Assembly: GCF_024436395.1 (NCBI RefSeq)
Contig: NZ_JAFMZO010000002.1
Span: 62,001-126,000 of the forward strand
Length of the DNA: 64,000 nucleotides
Source of the DNA: Paradesertivirga mongoliensis
GTDB taxonomy: Bacteria > Bacteroidota > Bacteroidia > Sphingobacteriales > Sphingobacteriaceae
Reading direction: 5' to 3'
Part shown: positions 8,617-17,609 of the stretch, piece after piece
Layout: each line of letters starts with the position of its first letter
How positions within the stretch are numbered: the first letter of the stretch is position 1
Translations under genes and position numbers: made by a program
Notes under the pieces: model-generated
What the model was told of the DNA's origin: nothing
Seen by the model: the letters and a program-made list of their open reading frames with translations, nothing else
The model's database searches: none

Positions 8617-9978
8617 TCACACCGATATTGCATTTATAATATCAAACTGTGTAATTATCTCCAGTTTTCTAAACTCATCCTCAACCATTACCGCCGTATT
8701 TTCTTTGTTGATCAATGAGGATATCTTATCAATGGAAGTATCTAAATCTACCACAGGAAAGGGCTTAGTCATGATCTCGCTGATATGACTGGAGGTTATG
8801 GCAGGATTATCAAACAGACAGGCAAATATATCTCCCTCCGTAATCTTCCCAACGATCATTTGGTTTCGAACCACCGGCAACTGAGATATATTCAGACTCT
8901 TTAACGTATTAATAGCTTCTAAAACAGTCTTGTCCGATTCAATGGTTACCATCTTTTGATGAGCCCGTTTATTCAGGATACTTCTTGCTGTAAGCTTTTC
9001 ATCCTTAAGAAAGCCGCGCTCACGCAACCAGTCTTCGTTGTACATTTTACCAAGATAGCGGGTGCCATGATCATGGAAAATAACAACAACAAGGTCATTT
9101 TCCGTCAAATGAGCTTTCATTTGCAGCAAACCTGCTATTATCGCGCCTGAAGAATTCCCCGCAAAGATTCCTTCTTTTAATGCGATCTCGCGGGTCATCA
9201 ATGCAGCATCCTTGTCGGTTACTTTTTCAAAATGATCAATCACAGAGAAATCAACGTTCTGAGGTAAAAAATCTTCACCAATACCCTCAGTTATATAGGG
9301 ATAGATCTCGTTTTTGTCAAAAACGCCGGTTTCTTTGTATTTTTTAAAAACCGACCCATATGTATCAATTCCCCAGCATTTAATATTCGGATTTTTTTCT
9401 TTCAAATATCGTCCCGCTCCGGAAATAGTACCGCCCGTTCCAACGCCCACCACCAAGTGTGTAATCTTCCCTTCTGTTTGCTCCCAAATCTCCGGGCCGG
9501 TTTGCTCGTAGTTTGCTTTTGTATTCGAAAGATTATCGTACTGATTTGCTTTCCAGGAGTTCGGAATCTCCTTCTCTAACCGTGATGCTACAGAGTAATA
9601 GGAACGTGGATCCTCTGGTTCAACATTCGTAGGACAAACAATCACCTCGGCGCCAAACGCCCTCAGTGCATCAAACTTTTCTTTGGATTGCTTGTCGGTA
9701 GTCGTAAAAATACAACGATAACCTTTTACCGCAGCAGCGATTGCCAGCCCCATTCCGGTATTTCCCGATGTTCCCTCGATAATTGTACCGCCAGGCTTTA
9801 GCTTTCCTTCGCGCTCAGCGTCAACAATCATCTGCAGAGCCATGCGGTCTTTTATTGAATTACCGGGGTTGGTTGTCTCTATTTTAGCAAGCACCGTAGC
9901 TTTAACTTCCTTCGTGATTTTATTTAATTTAACCAGGGGTGTGTTACCAATGGTTTCCAGAATATTATTGTACCACAT
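8617..9978 (-). CDS. PLP-dependent cysteine/cystathionine synthase with CBS pair
   Basis: 453 aa. The N-terminal 320 residues are a fold-type II PLP enzyme: Lys43 in NPGNSIKDRM is the Schiff-base lysine, Asn follows in GTSGNTG (69-75) and GVGTGGTISGAG near 185 binds the cofactor phosphate. The C-terminal 120 residues are two CBS domains, which bind adenine nucleotides or S-adenosylmethionine. This is the cystathionine beta-synthase layout: serine plus homocysteine gives cystathionine. A cysteine-synthase-like activity is possible. It is on the opposite strand from murA; the AMP nucleosidase gene upstream is 9 bases away and may be in the same operon. Confidence 0.88.
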   Translation of the reverse strand: MWYNNILETIGNTPLVKLNKITKEVKATVLAKIETTNPGNSIKDRMALQMIVDAEREGKLKPGGTIIEGTSGNTGMGLAIAAAVKGYRCIFTTTDKQSKEKFDALRAFGAEVIVCPTNVEPEDPRSYYSVASRLEKEIPNSWKANQYDNLSNTKANYEQTGPEIWEQTEGKITHLVVGVGTGGTISGAGRYLKEKNPNIKCWGIDTYGSVFKKYKETGVFDKNEIYPYITEGIGEDFLPQNVDFSVIDHFEKVTDKDAALMTREIALKEGIFAGNSSGAIIAGLLQMKAHLTENDLVVVIFHDHGTRYLGKMYNEDWLRERGFLKDEKLTARSILNKRAHQKMVTIESDKTVLEAINTLKSLNISQLPVVRNQMIVGKITEGDIFACLFDNPAITSSHISEIMTKPFPVVDLDTSIDKISSLINKENTAVMVEDEFRKLEIITQFDIINAISV

Positions 9979-9987
9979 CTTTTCTGA

Positions 9988-10851
9988 TTAAAACTTCAAG
10001 TGCTTAACAGTAAGTCCGTTGTTTATTAATTGCTTCAACGATTCAATACCAACTCTAAGATGAGTTTCTACGTATTGCTCCGTAACTTTTGAATCACTTT
10101 CAGCAGTTTTTACCCCTTCCGGGATCATCGGTTGATCGGAAATAAGTAACAAGGCCCCGGTAGGGATTTTGTTAGCAAAGCCAGTTGTAAAAACAGTCGC
10201 CGTTTCCATATCAATCGCCATAGCACGCAGAGTTTTAAGGTATTTCTTAAAGCCTTTATCATGTTCCCACACCCGTCTGTTGGTGGTGTATACCGTTCCT
10301 GTCCAGTAATCCCGGGAGTGATCACGAATAGTAGTGGAAATTGCCTTTTGCAGGGCGAATGAAGGCAGCGCCGGAACTTCGGGTGGGAAATAGTCGTTCG
10401 ATGTCCCTTCGCCTCGTATAGCAGCTATCGGCAGAATAAGATCACCGATGTTATTATTTTTTTTCAATCCTCCGCACTTCCCCAGAAAAAGAACGGCTTT
10501 CGGCTTTATTGATGATAACAGATCCATCATGGTGGCTGCTACCGGACTTCCCATGCCAAAATTGATGATAGTAATTCCACCTGCCGACACGCTTTGCATA
10601 GGCTTATCAAGACCCATTATAGGCGCGTCGTTGTGCCACTCTGAAAATAGCTGTAAATAACGGGAAAAATTAGTAAGCAGAATAAAATCAGTAAACTGAT
10701 CAAGAGGTCTTCCGGTATACCTGGGCAACCAGTTTTTCACAATCTCTTCTTTTGTTTTAAGCCCCTTCTTTACCGGAGATTCTACTTCCTTTACTTTTTT
10801 GGAGCTCTTAACAATTTCCGGATCTTGCTTTACCTCTTTTTCTTCGTTCAT
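9988..10851 (-). CDS. amn: AMP nucleosidase
   Basis: Purine-phosphorylase-fold enzyme that splits AMP into adenine and ribose-5-phosphate. 287 aa when started at the ATG at 10851 (an in-frame ATG at 10869 lies inside the preceding terminator stem and is unlikely). Visible are INFGMGSPVAATM, AVLFLGKCGGLK and AIDMETATVF, the last holding the Glu pair typical of the family. The first 40 residues are Lys/Glu-rich and probably disordered. This is the short Bacteroidota form, lacking the N-terminal regulatory domain of E. coli Amn. It follows clpX, separated by a strong terminator, so it has its own promoter. Confidence 0.87.
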   Translation of the reverse strand: MNEEKEVKQDPEIVKSSKKVKEVESPVKKGLKTKEEIVKNWLPRYTGRPLDQFTDFILLTNFSRYLQLFSEWHNDAPIMGLDKPMQSVSAGGITIINFGMGSPVAATMMDLLSSIKPKAVLFLGKCGGLKKNNNIGDLILPIAAIRGEGTSNDYFPPEVPALPSFALQKAISTTIRDHSRDYWTGTVYTTNRRVWEHDKGFKKYLKTLRAMAIDMETATVFTTGFANKIPTGALLLISDQPMIPEGVKTAESDSKVTEQYVETHLRVGIESLKQLINNGLTVKHLKF

Positions 10852-10865
10852 AAATCTAATATAAA

Positions 10866-10900
10866 ACAAAAAACCCCCCGCTAAAAGGCGGGGGGCTTTT
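10866..10900 (-). terminator. Intrinsic terminator after clpX
   Basis: An 8-bp GC stem (CCCCCCGC with GCGGGGGG, loop of 6) followed on the minus strand by a run of six T. It starts immediately after the clpX stop codon. Confidence 0.9.
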
Positions 10901-12138
10901 TAAGCTACTTTTAATTTTTTAATGTCGGATTTTGCAAACTTGTCTATAGCATAATCGAGGGTGATATAAAGTTCTTTATCGTGATGCTTTTCTGATGGCA
11001 TTTCAAACATGGCATCAATCATAATTGCCTCACATATAGAGCGTAAACCACGCGCACCTAGTTTGAATTCCATTGCTTTATCCACTATAAACTCAAGAAC
11101 TTCTCTTTCAAACTCCAATTTCACTCCCTCAAATTCAAACAATTTGGTGTATTGACGAATTAAAGAATTTTTAGGTTCGGTTAGGATGTTTAATAAGGCA
11201 TCTCTGTCTAATGGATTCAAACTGGTAATAACCGGCAAACGTCCAATTAACTCAGGAATTAATCCAAATGAGCGCAGGTCTTGCGGTGTGATGTATTTGT
11301 ATAGATTTTTCATATCTATATTCACATCATCATTGTTTACGCGATATCCTACAGTTTGGGTTTTTAACCGATTCGCAATTTTCTTTTCGATACCGTCAAA
11401 GGCGCCACCACAGATAAACAAAATATTATTTGTATTAACTGCTATCATCTTCTGATCGGGATGTTTACGTCCACCCTGAGGCGGAACATTTACCATGGTA
11501 CCCTCCAAAATCTTTAGCAATGCCTGCTGAACACCTTCGCCGGAAACATCGCGCGTAATAGATGGATTATCGCTCTTGCGTGCAATCTTATCAACCTCAT
11601 CAATATATACGATCCCGCGCTCGGCGGCAGCAACATCATAATCAGCAGCTTGCAGCAGGCGGGTTAAAATACTCTCTACATCCTCGCCAACATATCCAGC
11701 CTCCGTTAATACGGTAGCATCACAGATGCAAAAAGGAACATGTAAAACTTTGGCAATAGTTTTTGCTAATAGTGTTTTTCCTGTACCGGTTTCACCAACC
11801 ATTATGATATTGGATTTTTCAATCTCGATCTCATCCTTATCCACTTTTTGGTTTAGACGTTTGTAGTGATTGTAAACCGCTACAGACAATACTTTTTTTG
11901 CATCGTCCTGGCCAATAACGTATTGATCCAAATGGTTTTTGATTTCCATTGGCTTCATCAGCGTTAAGGCTGATTGTGCCGTTTTGTTCTTTCTGGTGGA
12001 TAATTCCTCAGACAAGATCTGATTGGCCTGGGCAACGCATTTATCGCAGATATGAGCATCCAAACCTGCAATAAGCATCAATGTATCCTGTTTACCAGAA
12101 CCGCAAAAAGAGCATTTGATATCTTTACTTTTACTCAT
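10900..12138 (-). CDS. clpX: ATP-dependent Clp protease ATPase subunit ClpX
   Basis: AAA+ unfoldase that feeds tagged proteins into ClpP. 412 aa from the ATG at 12138 (start of [15 protein letters not shown]); the longer frame to 12180 overlaps clpP and is rejected. Seen in order: N-terminal zinc finger with CSFCG and ICDKC, Walker A GETGTGKT, Walker [10 protein letters not shown], arginine-finger/sensor region and the pore-2 and RLPV region (ELIGRLPV). The clpP stop lies 4 bases upstream, so the two genes are co-transcribed. Confidence 0.97.
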   Translation of the reverse strand: MSKSKDIKCSFCGSGKQDTLMLIAGLDAHICDKCVAQANQILSEELSTRKNKTAQSALTLMKPMEIKNHLDQYVIGQDDAKKVLSVAVYNHYKRLNQKVDKDEIEIEKSNIIMVGETGTGKTLLAKTIAKVLHVPFCICDATVLTEAGYVGEDVESILTRLLQAADYDVAAAERGIVYIDEVDKIARKSDNPSITRDVSGEGVQQALLKILEGTMVNVPPQGGRKHPDQKMIAVNTNNILFICGGAFDGIEKKIANRLKTQTVGYRVNNDDVNIDMKNLYKYITPQDLRSFGLIPELIGRLPVITSLNPLDRDALLNILTEPKNSLIRQYTKLFEFEGVKLEFEREVLEFIVDKAMEFKLGARGLRSICEAIMIDAMFEMPSEKHHDKELYITLDYAIDKFAKSDIKKLKVA

Positions 12139-12142
12139 TACT

Positions 12143-12841
12143 TTATTCTTTTCCGCCGCTAACACCAAGCACTTCGTCAATCATTCCGAATTCTTTGGCT
12201 TCGCTGGCTATCATCCAATAATCCCTGTCTGATGCTTTCTCTACCCATTCGTAGGACTGACCAGAATGTTTGGACAATATATCATACAATTCTTTTTTCA
12301 GTTTCAGCATTTCTCTCAGGTTGATCTCCATATCCGAAGCCACCCCCTGCGCACCGCCAGAAGGCTGGTGAATCATTACCCTTGAATGCGGCAATGCTGC
12401 TCTTTTGCCCTCTGCACCTGCGCAAAGTAAAACAGCGCCCATTGATGCTGCCATACCAGTACAGATCGTAGCCACATCAGGTGTAATGTACTGAATAGTA
12501 TCGTAGATACCTAAACCAGCATAAACCGATCCTCCGGGAGAGTTGATATAGATCTGGATATCACGCTTATTATCAGTTGATTGCAGGAACAATAACTGAG
12601 CTTGGATGATATTCGCATTCTGATCATATATAGCATCGCCCAAGAAGATAATCCTATCCATCATTAAACGGGAAAAAACATCCATCTGAGCTACGTTCAG
12701 CTGGCGTTCTTCGATAATATATGGAGTCATCGAGCTTGGATAGTTAGACTCTACCCTGCCGATAAATTTATCTACATGCTGGCTACCTATACGGTGATGT
12801 TTTACCGCGTAATTACGAAACTCTTTTTTATCAATATTCAT
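12143..12841 (-). CDS. clpP: ATP-dependent Clp protease proteolytic subunit
   Basis: Serine peptidase forming the 14-subunit chamber used by ClpX. 232 aa from the ATG at 12841; a TTG two codons upstream is less likely. Catalytic Ser in [10 protein letters not shown], His in MIHQPSGG and an Asp further on are present. The N-terminal 40 residues are longer than in E. coli and match the Bacteroidota form. Operon order is tig, clpP, clpX on the minus strand. Confidence 0.97.
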   Translation of the reverse strand: MNIDKKEFRNYAVKHHRIGSQHVDKFIGRVESNYPSSMTPYIIEERQLNVAQMDVFSRLMMDRIIFLGDAIYDQNANIIQAQLLFLQSTDNKRDIQIYINSPGGSVYAGLGIYDTIQYITPDVATICTGMAASMGAVLLCAGAEGKRAALPHSRVMIHQPSGGAQGVASDMEINLREMLKLKKELYDILSKHSGQSYEWVEKASDRDYWMIASEAKEFGMIDEVLGVSGGKE

Positions 12842-12931
12842 AGTCAATAGTTATACAGTTTTAATAGTGGAAAGTTTAATTTTAGTTCAATAAATAGAAG
12901 CAGAACTTATCACCTTTCACAAAAACCTCCA

Positions 12932-14278
12932 CTAATTCAACTCTATAAATTTGTTATATTCTATTTCTTTTTTTTCTAATGTAATAACACTTTTCAGGTA
13001 TTCAAATACTTTTTGACCTTTTACTTCTTCAAAGGTTCTGTTCGCATTTTCTTTATTTTGCAAGAACTGAACAGTATACTGTGTAAGTTGCTCTTCTGGT
13101 AAAGCCTGAGGGCTGTACATTCTGAATTGAGCGTCCAATTTTTGCTTAGCGGAAGCTAACACATCCTCGTACTTAATCTCAATTTGATTCTCCTTAATGA
13201 TTTTGTTCTCTATCAGGGTCCATTTCAAATTTTGAGCAAAGTCGTTATATCCTTTCTCCAACTCTTCATCAGATATATTCTGATTGGTTTCTTTTAACCA
13301 ACGCTTCAGAAAATCGTCCGGCAAGTCTAGCTGAACTTTATCCAATCCGAATTTGATCACATCGTTATGAAGCTTTTGGTCAGAATTCTGAACCATCATT
13401 CCCTCAAGTTCTTCAGTGATCTTCGCTCTGAATTCTTCTTCGGTGGTAACTTCACCACCCGGAAATATTTTATCAAAGAACTCCTGATCTAAATCAGATT
13501 CTTCTAAACGGTTAATGTTCTTAACCGTTAAACGGAAACCTGATTGCAGGTCTCCAGCATCTTCCTCAGAGATACCCAATACTTTTGCAATGGCGGCAGC
13601 ATTGTTATCAAAAGCTTTCTGAAGATCAAATTCAACAGAATCACCAATCTTTAAACCTATCAATGATTTTCTGATCGAATCATCCTTAACAGTATCTAAC
13701 CTAACAGATGCTACGTTGGAAATACCATCTTCAAAAACGGAGCCATCCGGCGATAATTGTATTAACTCTGCATATAATACATCATCATCTGCCGAAACTT
13801 CCGGATTTGTCATTTTGCCATAGCTTTTTCTTAAATTTTTGATTCTGGATTCAAGCGTTTCGGCATCAATTTTTATCTGATAGTAAGGAAGCTTATCAGC
13901 TTCAGAGAAATTCAGTTCAAATTCCGGAGCTAAGCCCAGCTCGTAATTGAATTCAAACTCATCGTTATAATCCCAGTTAAACTCCTTGCTGTCGTCAACC
14001 TTAGGAAGCGGCTGACCTAATACTTCGAGTTTATTTTCGTTGATATAGTTATTAAGTGAATCACTTAAAAGATTATTTATCTCGTCAACAAGAATGCTCT
14101 TTCCATACATTCTTTTAATATGTGAAGATGGAACCATACCTGGTCTGAATCCTGGAAGCTTAGCTTTTTTGGCCTGGGTTTTTATCGCTTTTTCTACACG
14201 TTCACGATAATCTTCCGGGTTGATTTTAACAGTAAGCACCGAATTAAGGTTGTTGATTTTCTCCTGAGTGATATTCAT
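12932..14278 (-). CDS. tig: Trigger factor (ribosome-bound chaperone)
   Basis: 448 aa with the three trigger-factor parts: an N-terminal ribosome-binding domain holding GFRPGMVP near residue 43, a central FKBP-like peptidyl-prolyl isomerase region, and a helical C-terminal arm rich in Lys and Glu. The classical GFRxGKxP signature reads GFRPGMVP, with Met replacing the second basic residue, as I recall for Bacteroidota homologues. It sits upstream of clpP and clpX, the standard order. Confidence 0.93.
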   Translation of the reverse strand: MNITQEKINNLNSVLTVKINPEDYRERVEKAIKTQAKKAKLPGFRPGMVPSSHIKRMYGKSILVDEINNLLSDSLNNYINENKLEVLGQPLPKVDDSKEFNWDYNDEFEFNYELGLAPEFELNFSEADKLPYYQIKIDAETLESRIKNLRKSYGKMTNPEVSADDDVLYAELIQLSPDGSVFEDGISNVASVRLDTVKDDSIRKSLIGLKIGDSVEFDLQKAFDNNAAAIAKVLGISEEDAGDLQSGFRLTVKNINRLEESDLDQEFFDKIFPGGEVTTEEEFRAKITEELEGMMVQNSDQKLHNDVIKFGLDKVQLDLPDDFLKRWLKETNQNISDEELEKGYNDFAQNLKWTLIENKIIKENQIEIKYEDVLASAKQKLDAQFRMYSPQALPEEQLTQYTVQFLQNKENANRTFEEVKGQKVFEYLKSVITLEKKEIEYNKFIELN

Positions 14279-14308
14279 TATTGCAATTATTTACGTTCGT
14301 ATCTATAC

Positions 14309-14340
14309 AAAAATTCCCCCCGATTACTCAGAGGGAATTT
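14309..14340 (-). terminator. Probable terminator after tRNA-Leu
   Basis: Minus-strand stem AAATTCCC with GGGAATTT, loop of about 15 bases, followed by TTTTTG. It overlaps the CCA end of the tRNA and lies before tig. Confidence 0.6.
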
Positions 14341-14424
14341 GGTGCGGAAGAAGGGACTCGAACCCCCACGCCGTGAAGCGCCAGATCCTAAGTCTGGTGC
14401 GGCTACCAATTACGCCACTTCCGC
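14340..14424 (-). tRNA. tRNA-Leu (anticodon UAG)
   Basis: Cloverleaf on the minus strand: acceptor GCGGAAG pairs with CTTCCGC, anticodon stem CCAGA/TCTGG with loop CTTAGGA (anticodon TAG), a long variable arm typical of leucine tRNA, and a T arm with GGTTCGAGTC. The discriminator A and the 3' CCA are encoded (14343-14340). Confidence 0.95.
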
Positions 14425-14534
14425 ATTAGGATTTCAATAGGACTGCAAAAGTAAGGTTTCTACCGATAAATCAAAACATTTTTTTAATGTAATTTCGATT
14501 TAATTGCTATCGTAAAGGCTACCAGATATTTAAT

Positions 14535-16151
14535 TTATTTAACGGCGCCAAATTCTTCGCGATATTGGTTCACCAGCTTCTGAATTTTATGGTGAAGTAC
14601 GCTTAAATCAAAAGGCTTGCTAACGATGTCGTTCACACCGGCGTCGTACGCTTCTTGCAATTCTTCTTCTAAAACTGCGGCCGAAAGCGATATGATTGGA
14701 ATATTATTAACGCCGTCAGGCATATCCGAGCGAATCCTGCGGGTAGTCTCAAACCCGCCCAGAACCGGCATATGTGTATCCATTAAGATGATATCATATG
14801 TATTGTTCTTCAAGCTTTCGAGAGCCAATTCTCCGTTTTCGACGATAGTTACTTTCAGGTTCCAGCCGGTAAGAATCTTCTTAATCATAAATTGATTAAT
14901 TGTATTGTCTTCGGCAACCAAAACAGAAACATTGTCGAATTTAGCGAGATCTGCAGGGTTTACTCTTGCAGTTTGTTTTTGATTGGCTGCAATTTCATAC
15001 CAGTTGGTTACAGCAAATGTACTTCCTTTACCAGGTTCGCTGGTGACATTGATCTCCCCTCCTTTCAGATCGACGAGTTTTTTTACAATGGATAAGCCAA
15101 GGCCTGTGCCGCCGTATTTATGGTCGGTGTCGTCGTCTGCCTGCTCAAAAGACTCAAATATTTTGTCGATCTTGTTTTCCGGAATACCGATACCAGAATC
15201 GATCACACTAAATCTCAATTTCACCTTGCCCTCGCCTTTTTCCAACAGTTCAAGGCTTAAGACAATACTTCCAACATCAGTAAACTTTATGGCATTAGAA
15301 AGCAGGTTCAGAAGAATTTGATTCAACCTCATCGAATCGGCCATGATTAACTGAGGAATCTCAGGATCGGTCTTTGCCAAAATTTCGATTCCTTTTTCTT
15401 CAGCTTTATACTTTAACAGGTCGATTACAGAAGTGCAGAGGTTAGCGATATTGGTTTCGGTGCGAACGATCTTAAATTTCCCGGCATCAATCTTAGAAAT
15501 ATCAAGAATATCGTTAATTACCCCTAAAAGCGCTTCCGACGATAGTTTTAACAGATCGAGCATACGTGTTTGCTCGCAATCGAGATCGGTGTTTTTCAGC
15601 AGGTGTGCCAAACCCAGTATCCCGTTTAACGGTGTGCGTATTTCATGACTCATATTAGCCAGAAAACGCTCTTTTATTTTCTTCCCTTTTTCTGCCTGAT
15701 CTCTGGCCTCAATTAATTCTTCCTGGTATCTCTCGAGCTCTATATTTTTGTGCTTGATTTCAAGTTGTGTTCTAACAAGATTGATTAAAGAGTCGACTTT
15801 AGCGTTGGTGATATAAGGGTCCAGTGGTTTATATAGGTAATCGACAGCGCCGGTAGACAAACCTTTAACTGCGTATTTAGTCTCTGTAGATATCGCGGTA
15901 ACGAAAACCACTAAGATATCGCGGGTTTTAGGATTGCTCTTAATAAGATCTACCAGCTCAAAACCATCCATTTCGGGCATTTGGACGTCTACCAAAGCTA
16001 TGGAAATCTCGTTTTGCCAGCAGATGCGCAGGGCTTCATTGGGAGATGTAGTTGTTATGATTTTGATATCATCGCGTTGTATAAGCGCTTCAAGAGCAAT
16101 TATATTCTCGATTTTATCGTCAACTATCAATATATTAATAGGCTCAATCAT
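14535..16151 (-). CDS. Hybrid kinase: REC-HisKA-HATPase-REC
   Basis: 538 aa, cytosolic, no membrane segment. REC1 spans about 5-125 with phospho-acceptor Asp55 in LVDVQMPEMDG. A short coiled coil leads into HisKA with the His box ANMSHEIRTPLNG near 168. The HATPase_c domain follows with GIGIPENK and GGTGLGLS. REC2 is at about 410-530 with ILMDTHMP. The ATG overlaps the cheB stop (ATGA), so it is translationally coupled and last in the four-gene operon. It likely receives phosphate from, or scaffolds, the large upstream hybrid kinase. An output domain is missing, so signals must pass to another protein. Confidence 0.9.
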   Translation of the reverse strand: MIEPINILIVDDKIENIIALEALIQRDDIKIITTTSPNEALRICWQNEISIALVDVQMPEMDGFELVDLIKSNPKTRDILVVFVTAISTETKYAVKGLSTGAVDYLYKPLDPYITNAKVDSLINLVRTQLEIKHKNIELERYQEELIEARDQAEKGKKIKERFLANMSHEIRTPLNGILGLAHLLKNTDLDCEQTRMLDLLKLSSEALLGVINDILDISKIDAGKFKIVRTETNIANLCTSVIDLLKYKAEEKGIEILAKTDPEIPQLIMADSMRLNQILLNLLSNAIKFTDVGSIVLSLELLEKGEGKVKLRFSVIDSGIGIPENKIDKIFESFEQADDDTDHKYGGTGLGLSIVKKLVDLKGGEINVTSEPGKGSTFAVTNWYEIAANQKQTARVNPADLAKFDNVSVLVAEDNTINQFMIKKILTGWNLKVTIVENGELALESLKNNTYDIILMDTHMPVLGGFETTRRIRSDMPDGVNNIPIISLSAAVLEEELQEAYDAGVNDIVSKPFDLSVLHHKIQKLVNQYREEFGAVK

Positions 16152-16825
16152 GCGTTATGGTTTACGGTAGTTGCCAGAGTTTCCATAAATGAGAAAATTT
16201 CCAAATTTGATAATATTAAATCTGCACTACACTTATTTATTGCCGCCTCTGGCATCGTTCTTACTTCTGCACTATCAGGATGTTGCACTACCGTGAACCC
16301 CTTTTTTTCGTGAATATAACAGATCCCATCGGCTCCATCGGCATTCGCCCCCGATAAAAGGATGGCGATTACGTTGTCATGATACACATCCGCAACGCTT
16401 TGAAACGTCACATCAATAGATGGACGTGAATATAATATTGGTTCTGAACAATCTAAAGTTAACGATTCATCAGGTTCCAATAACAGATGGTAGTCGGAAG
16501 GAGCGAAATATACATTCCCTCTTTTTAACTGGTCTTTATCAGCTGCTACCTTTACCATCAGTTTTGATTTACTATTTAAAATCTCTTCAATAGAAGATTT
16601 ATGTTTCCGGCTACGATGAATAACTACGATAACGGGAAGCGGAAAGTTTCTGGGCAGTTTTGATACAATATCATACACCAGTGTAAATCCTCCTGCCGAG
16701 CAGCCTATTAGAACTACTTTCGCCTTTCGAACCCGCTCATTATTATGCCGCGTTAAATCAGCCAATTTTTTGATAAATATTTTCCACTCTGTCAATAACC
16801 CTAAACTTCTTGGCAAGTTCAGCAT
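16148..16825 (-). CDS. CheB-type methylesterase domain protein
   Basis: Protein-glutamate methylesterase/deamidase domain without the usual N-terminal receiver. Catalytic triad motifs are visible: GCSAGG (Ser), VVIHRSRKH (His) and SGANADGADG (Asp). The first in-frame ATG at 16825 overlaps cheR by 68 bases; a TTG at 16765 gives an overlap of only 8 bases and a standard N-terminus, so the true start is unsure. It forms a pair with the CheR-like gene before it. With no chemoreceptor or flagellar gene nearby, the pair probably tunes the large hybrid kinase, as in Bacteroidota CheB/CheR/hybrid clusters. Confidence 0.88.
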   Translation of the reverse strand: MLNLPRSLGLLTEWKIFIKKLADLTRHNNERVRKAKVVLIGCSAGGFTLVYDIVSKLPRNFPLPVIVVIHRSRKHKSSIEEILNSKSKLMVKVAADKDQLKRGNVYFAPSDYHLLLEPDESLTLDCSEPILYSRPSIDVTFQSVADVYHDNVIAILLSGANADGADGICYIHEKKGFTVVQHPDSAEVRTMPEAAINKCSADLILSNLEIFSFMETLATTVNHNA

Positions 16826-17609
16826 TACGTAAACTTTCTTTAGATCCGAGGCATAAAAAGCCCAGCGGACATAAGCTTTCGTAAAAAAGATTTATAACCT
16901 TATTCTGTAATTCAACATCAAAATAGATCATGACATTGCGGCACGAAATTAACTGAAATTCGTTAAACACCCCATCCGAAACAAGATTATGAACCGAAAA
17001 GAGGATGTTCTTACGTAAATTATTCACGATAGTAGCCGCATCATATTTGGCAACGTAATAATCAGAGAGAGAGCCAGCTGCACCGCTTAGCATATAGTTC
17101 TCTGAGTATTGTTTCATTAATTTAAGGTTGTAAATTCCTTTTTTGGCGGTATTTAACACGTTTCGGTTAATATCAGTGCCATACAAGAACGCCCGGTTAT
17201 AAAGGTTTTCCTGATCAAGTAAAATAGCGAACGAATATAGCTCTTCTCCAGTAGAACAGCCCGCATTCCACACTTTTATCCTTTGAAAGGAGGACAAATA
17301 GGGTAACACTTTTTCTCTTACAGCTTTGAAGAACGTGGGATCACGGAACATTTCTGTAACGTTTACTGTAACTTCTATCAAAAACTCTTCAAAGAAAGAA
17401 GGATTATTTACCAGCATGGATTTTAGTTCGTACATAGAAAGCTGCTGAAGTTGCATAATGCGGGTTATCCGCCGCTTTAACGATGCTCTTGAATAACCAC
17501 TGAAATCAAATCCATGAATTTTATTCACCCATTCTATGATCTCTTCTACCTGTTCAAAAGATATAACATCGACCACTGTATCTTTCATATTAAAATTTAA
17601 CTTAACCAT
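16758..17609 (-). CDS. CheR-type protein methyltransferase
   Basis: 283 aa, S-adenosylmethionine-dependent glutamate methyltransferase. The N-terminal all-helical domain carries FSGYSRASLKRRITRIM, and the SAM-binding domain has VWNAGCSTGEELYSFAI and LISCRNVMIYFD. The ATG at 17609 overlaps the kinase stop by 13 bases; an ATG at 17588 would leave a gap of 8 bases. It is encoded next to the CheB-like gene and shares its operon. The expected partner would be a methyl-accepting coiled coil; the long coiled coil of the upstream kinase is a candidate. Confidence 0.9.
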   Translation of the reverse strand: MVKLNFNMKDTVVDVISFEQVEEIIEWVNKIHGFDFSGYSRASLKRRITRIMQLQQLSMYELKSMLVNNPSFFEEFLIEVTVNVTEMFRDPTFFKAVREKVLPYLSSFQRIKVWNAGCSTGEELYSFAILLDQENLYNRAFLYGTDINRNVLNTAKKGIYNLKLMKQYSENYMLSGAAGSLSDYYVAKYDAATIVNNLRKNILFSVHNLVSDGVFNEFQLISCRNVMIYFDVELQNKVINLFYESLCPLGFLCLGSKESLRNAELAKKFRVIDRVENIYQKIG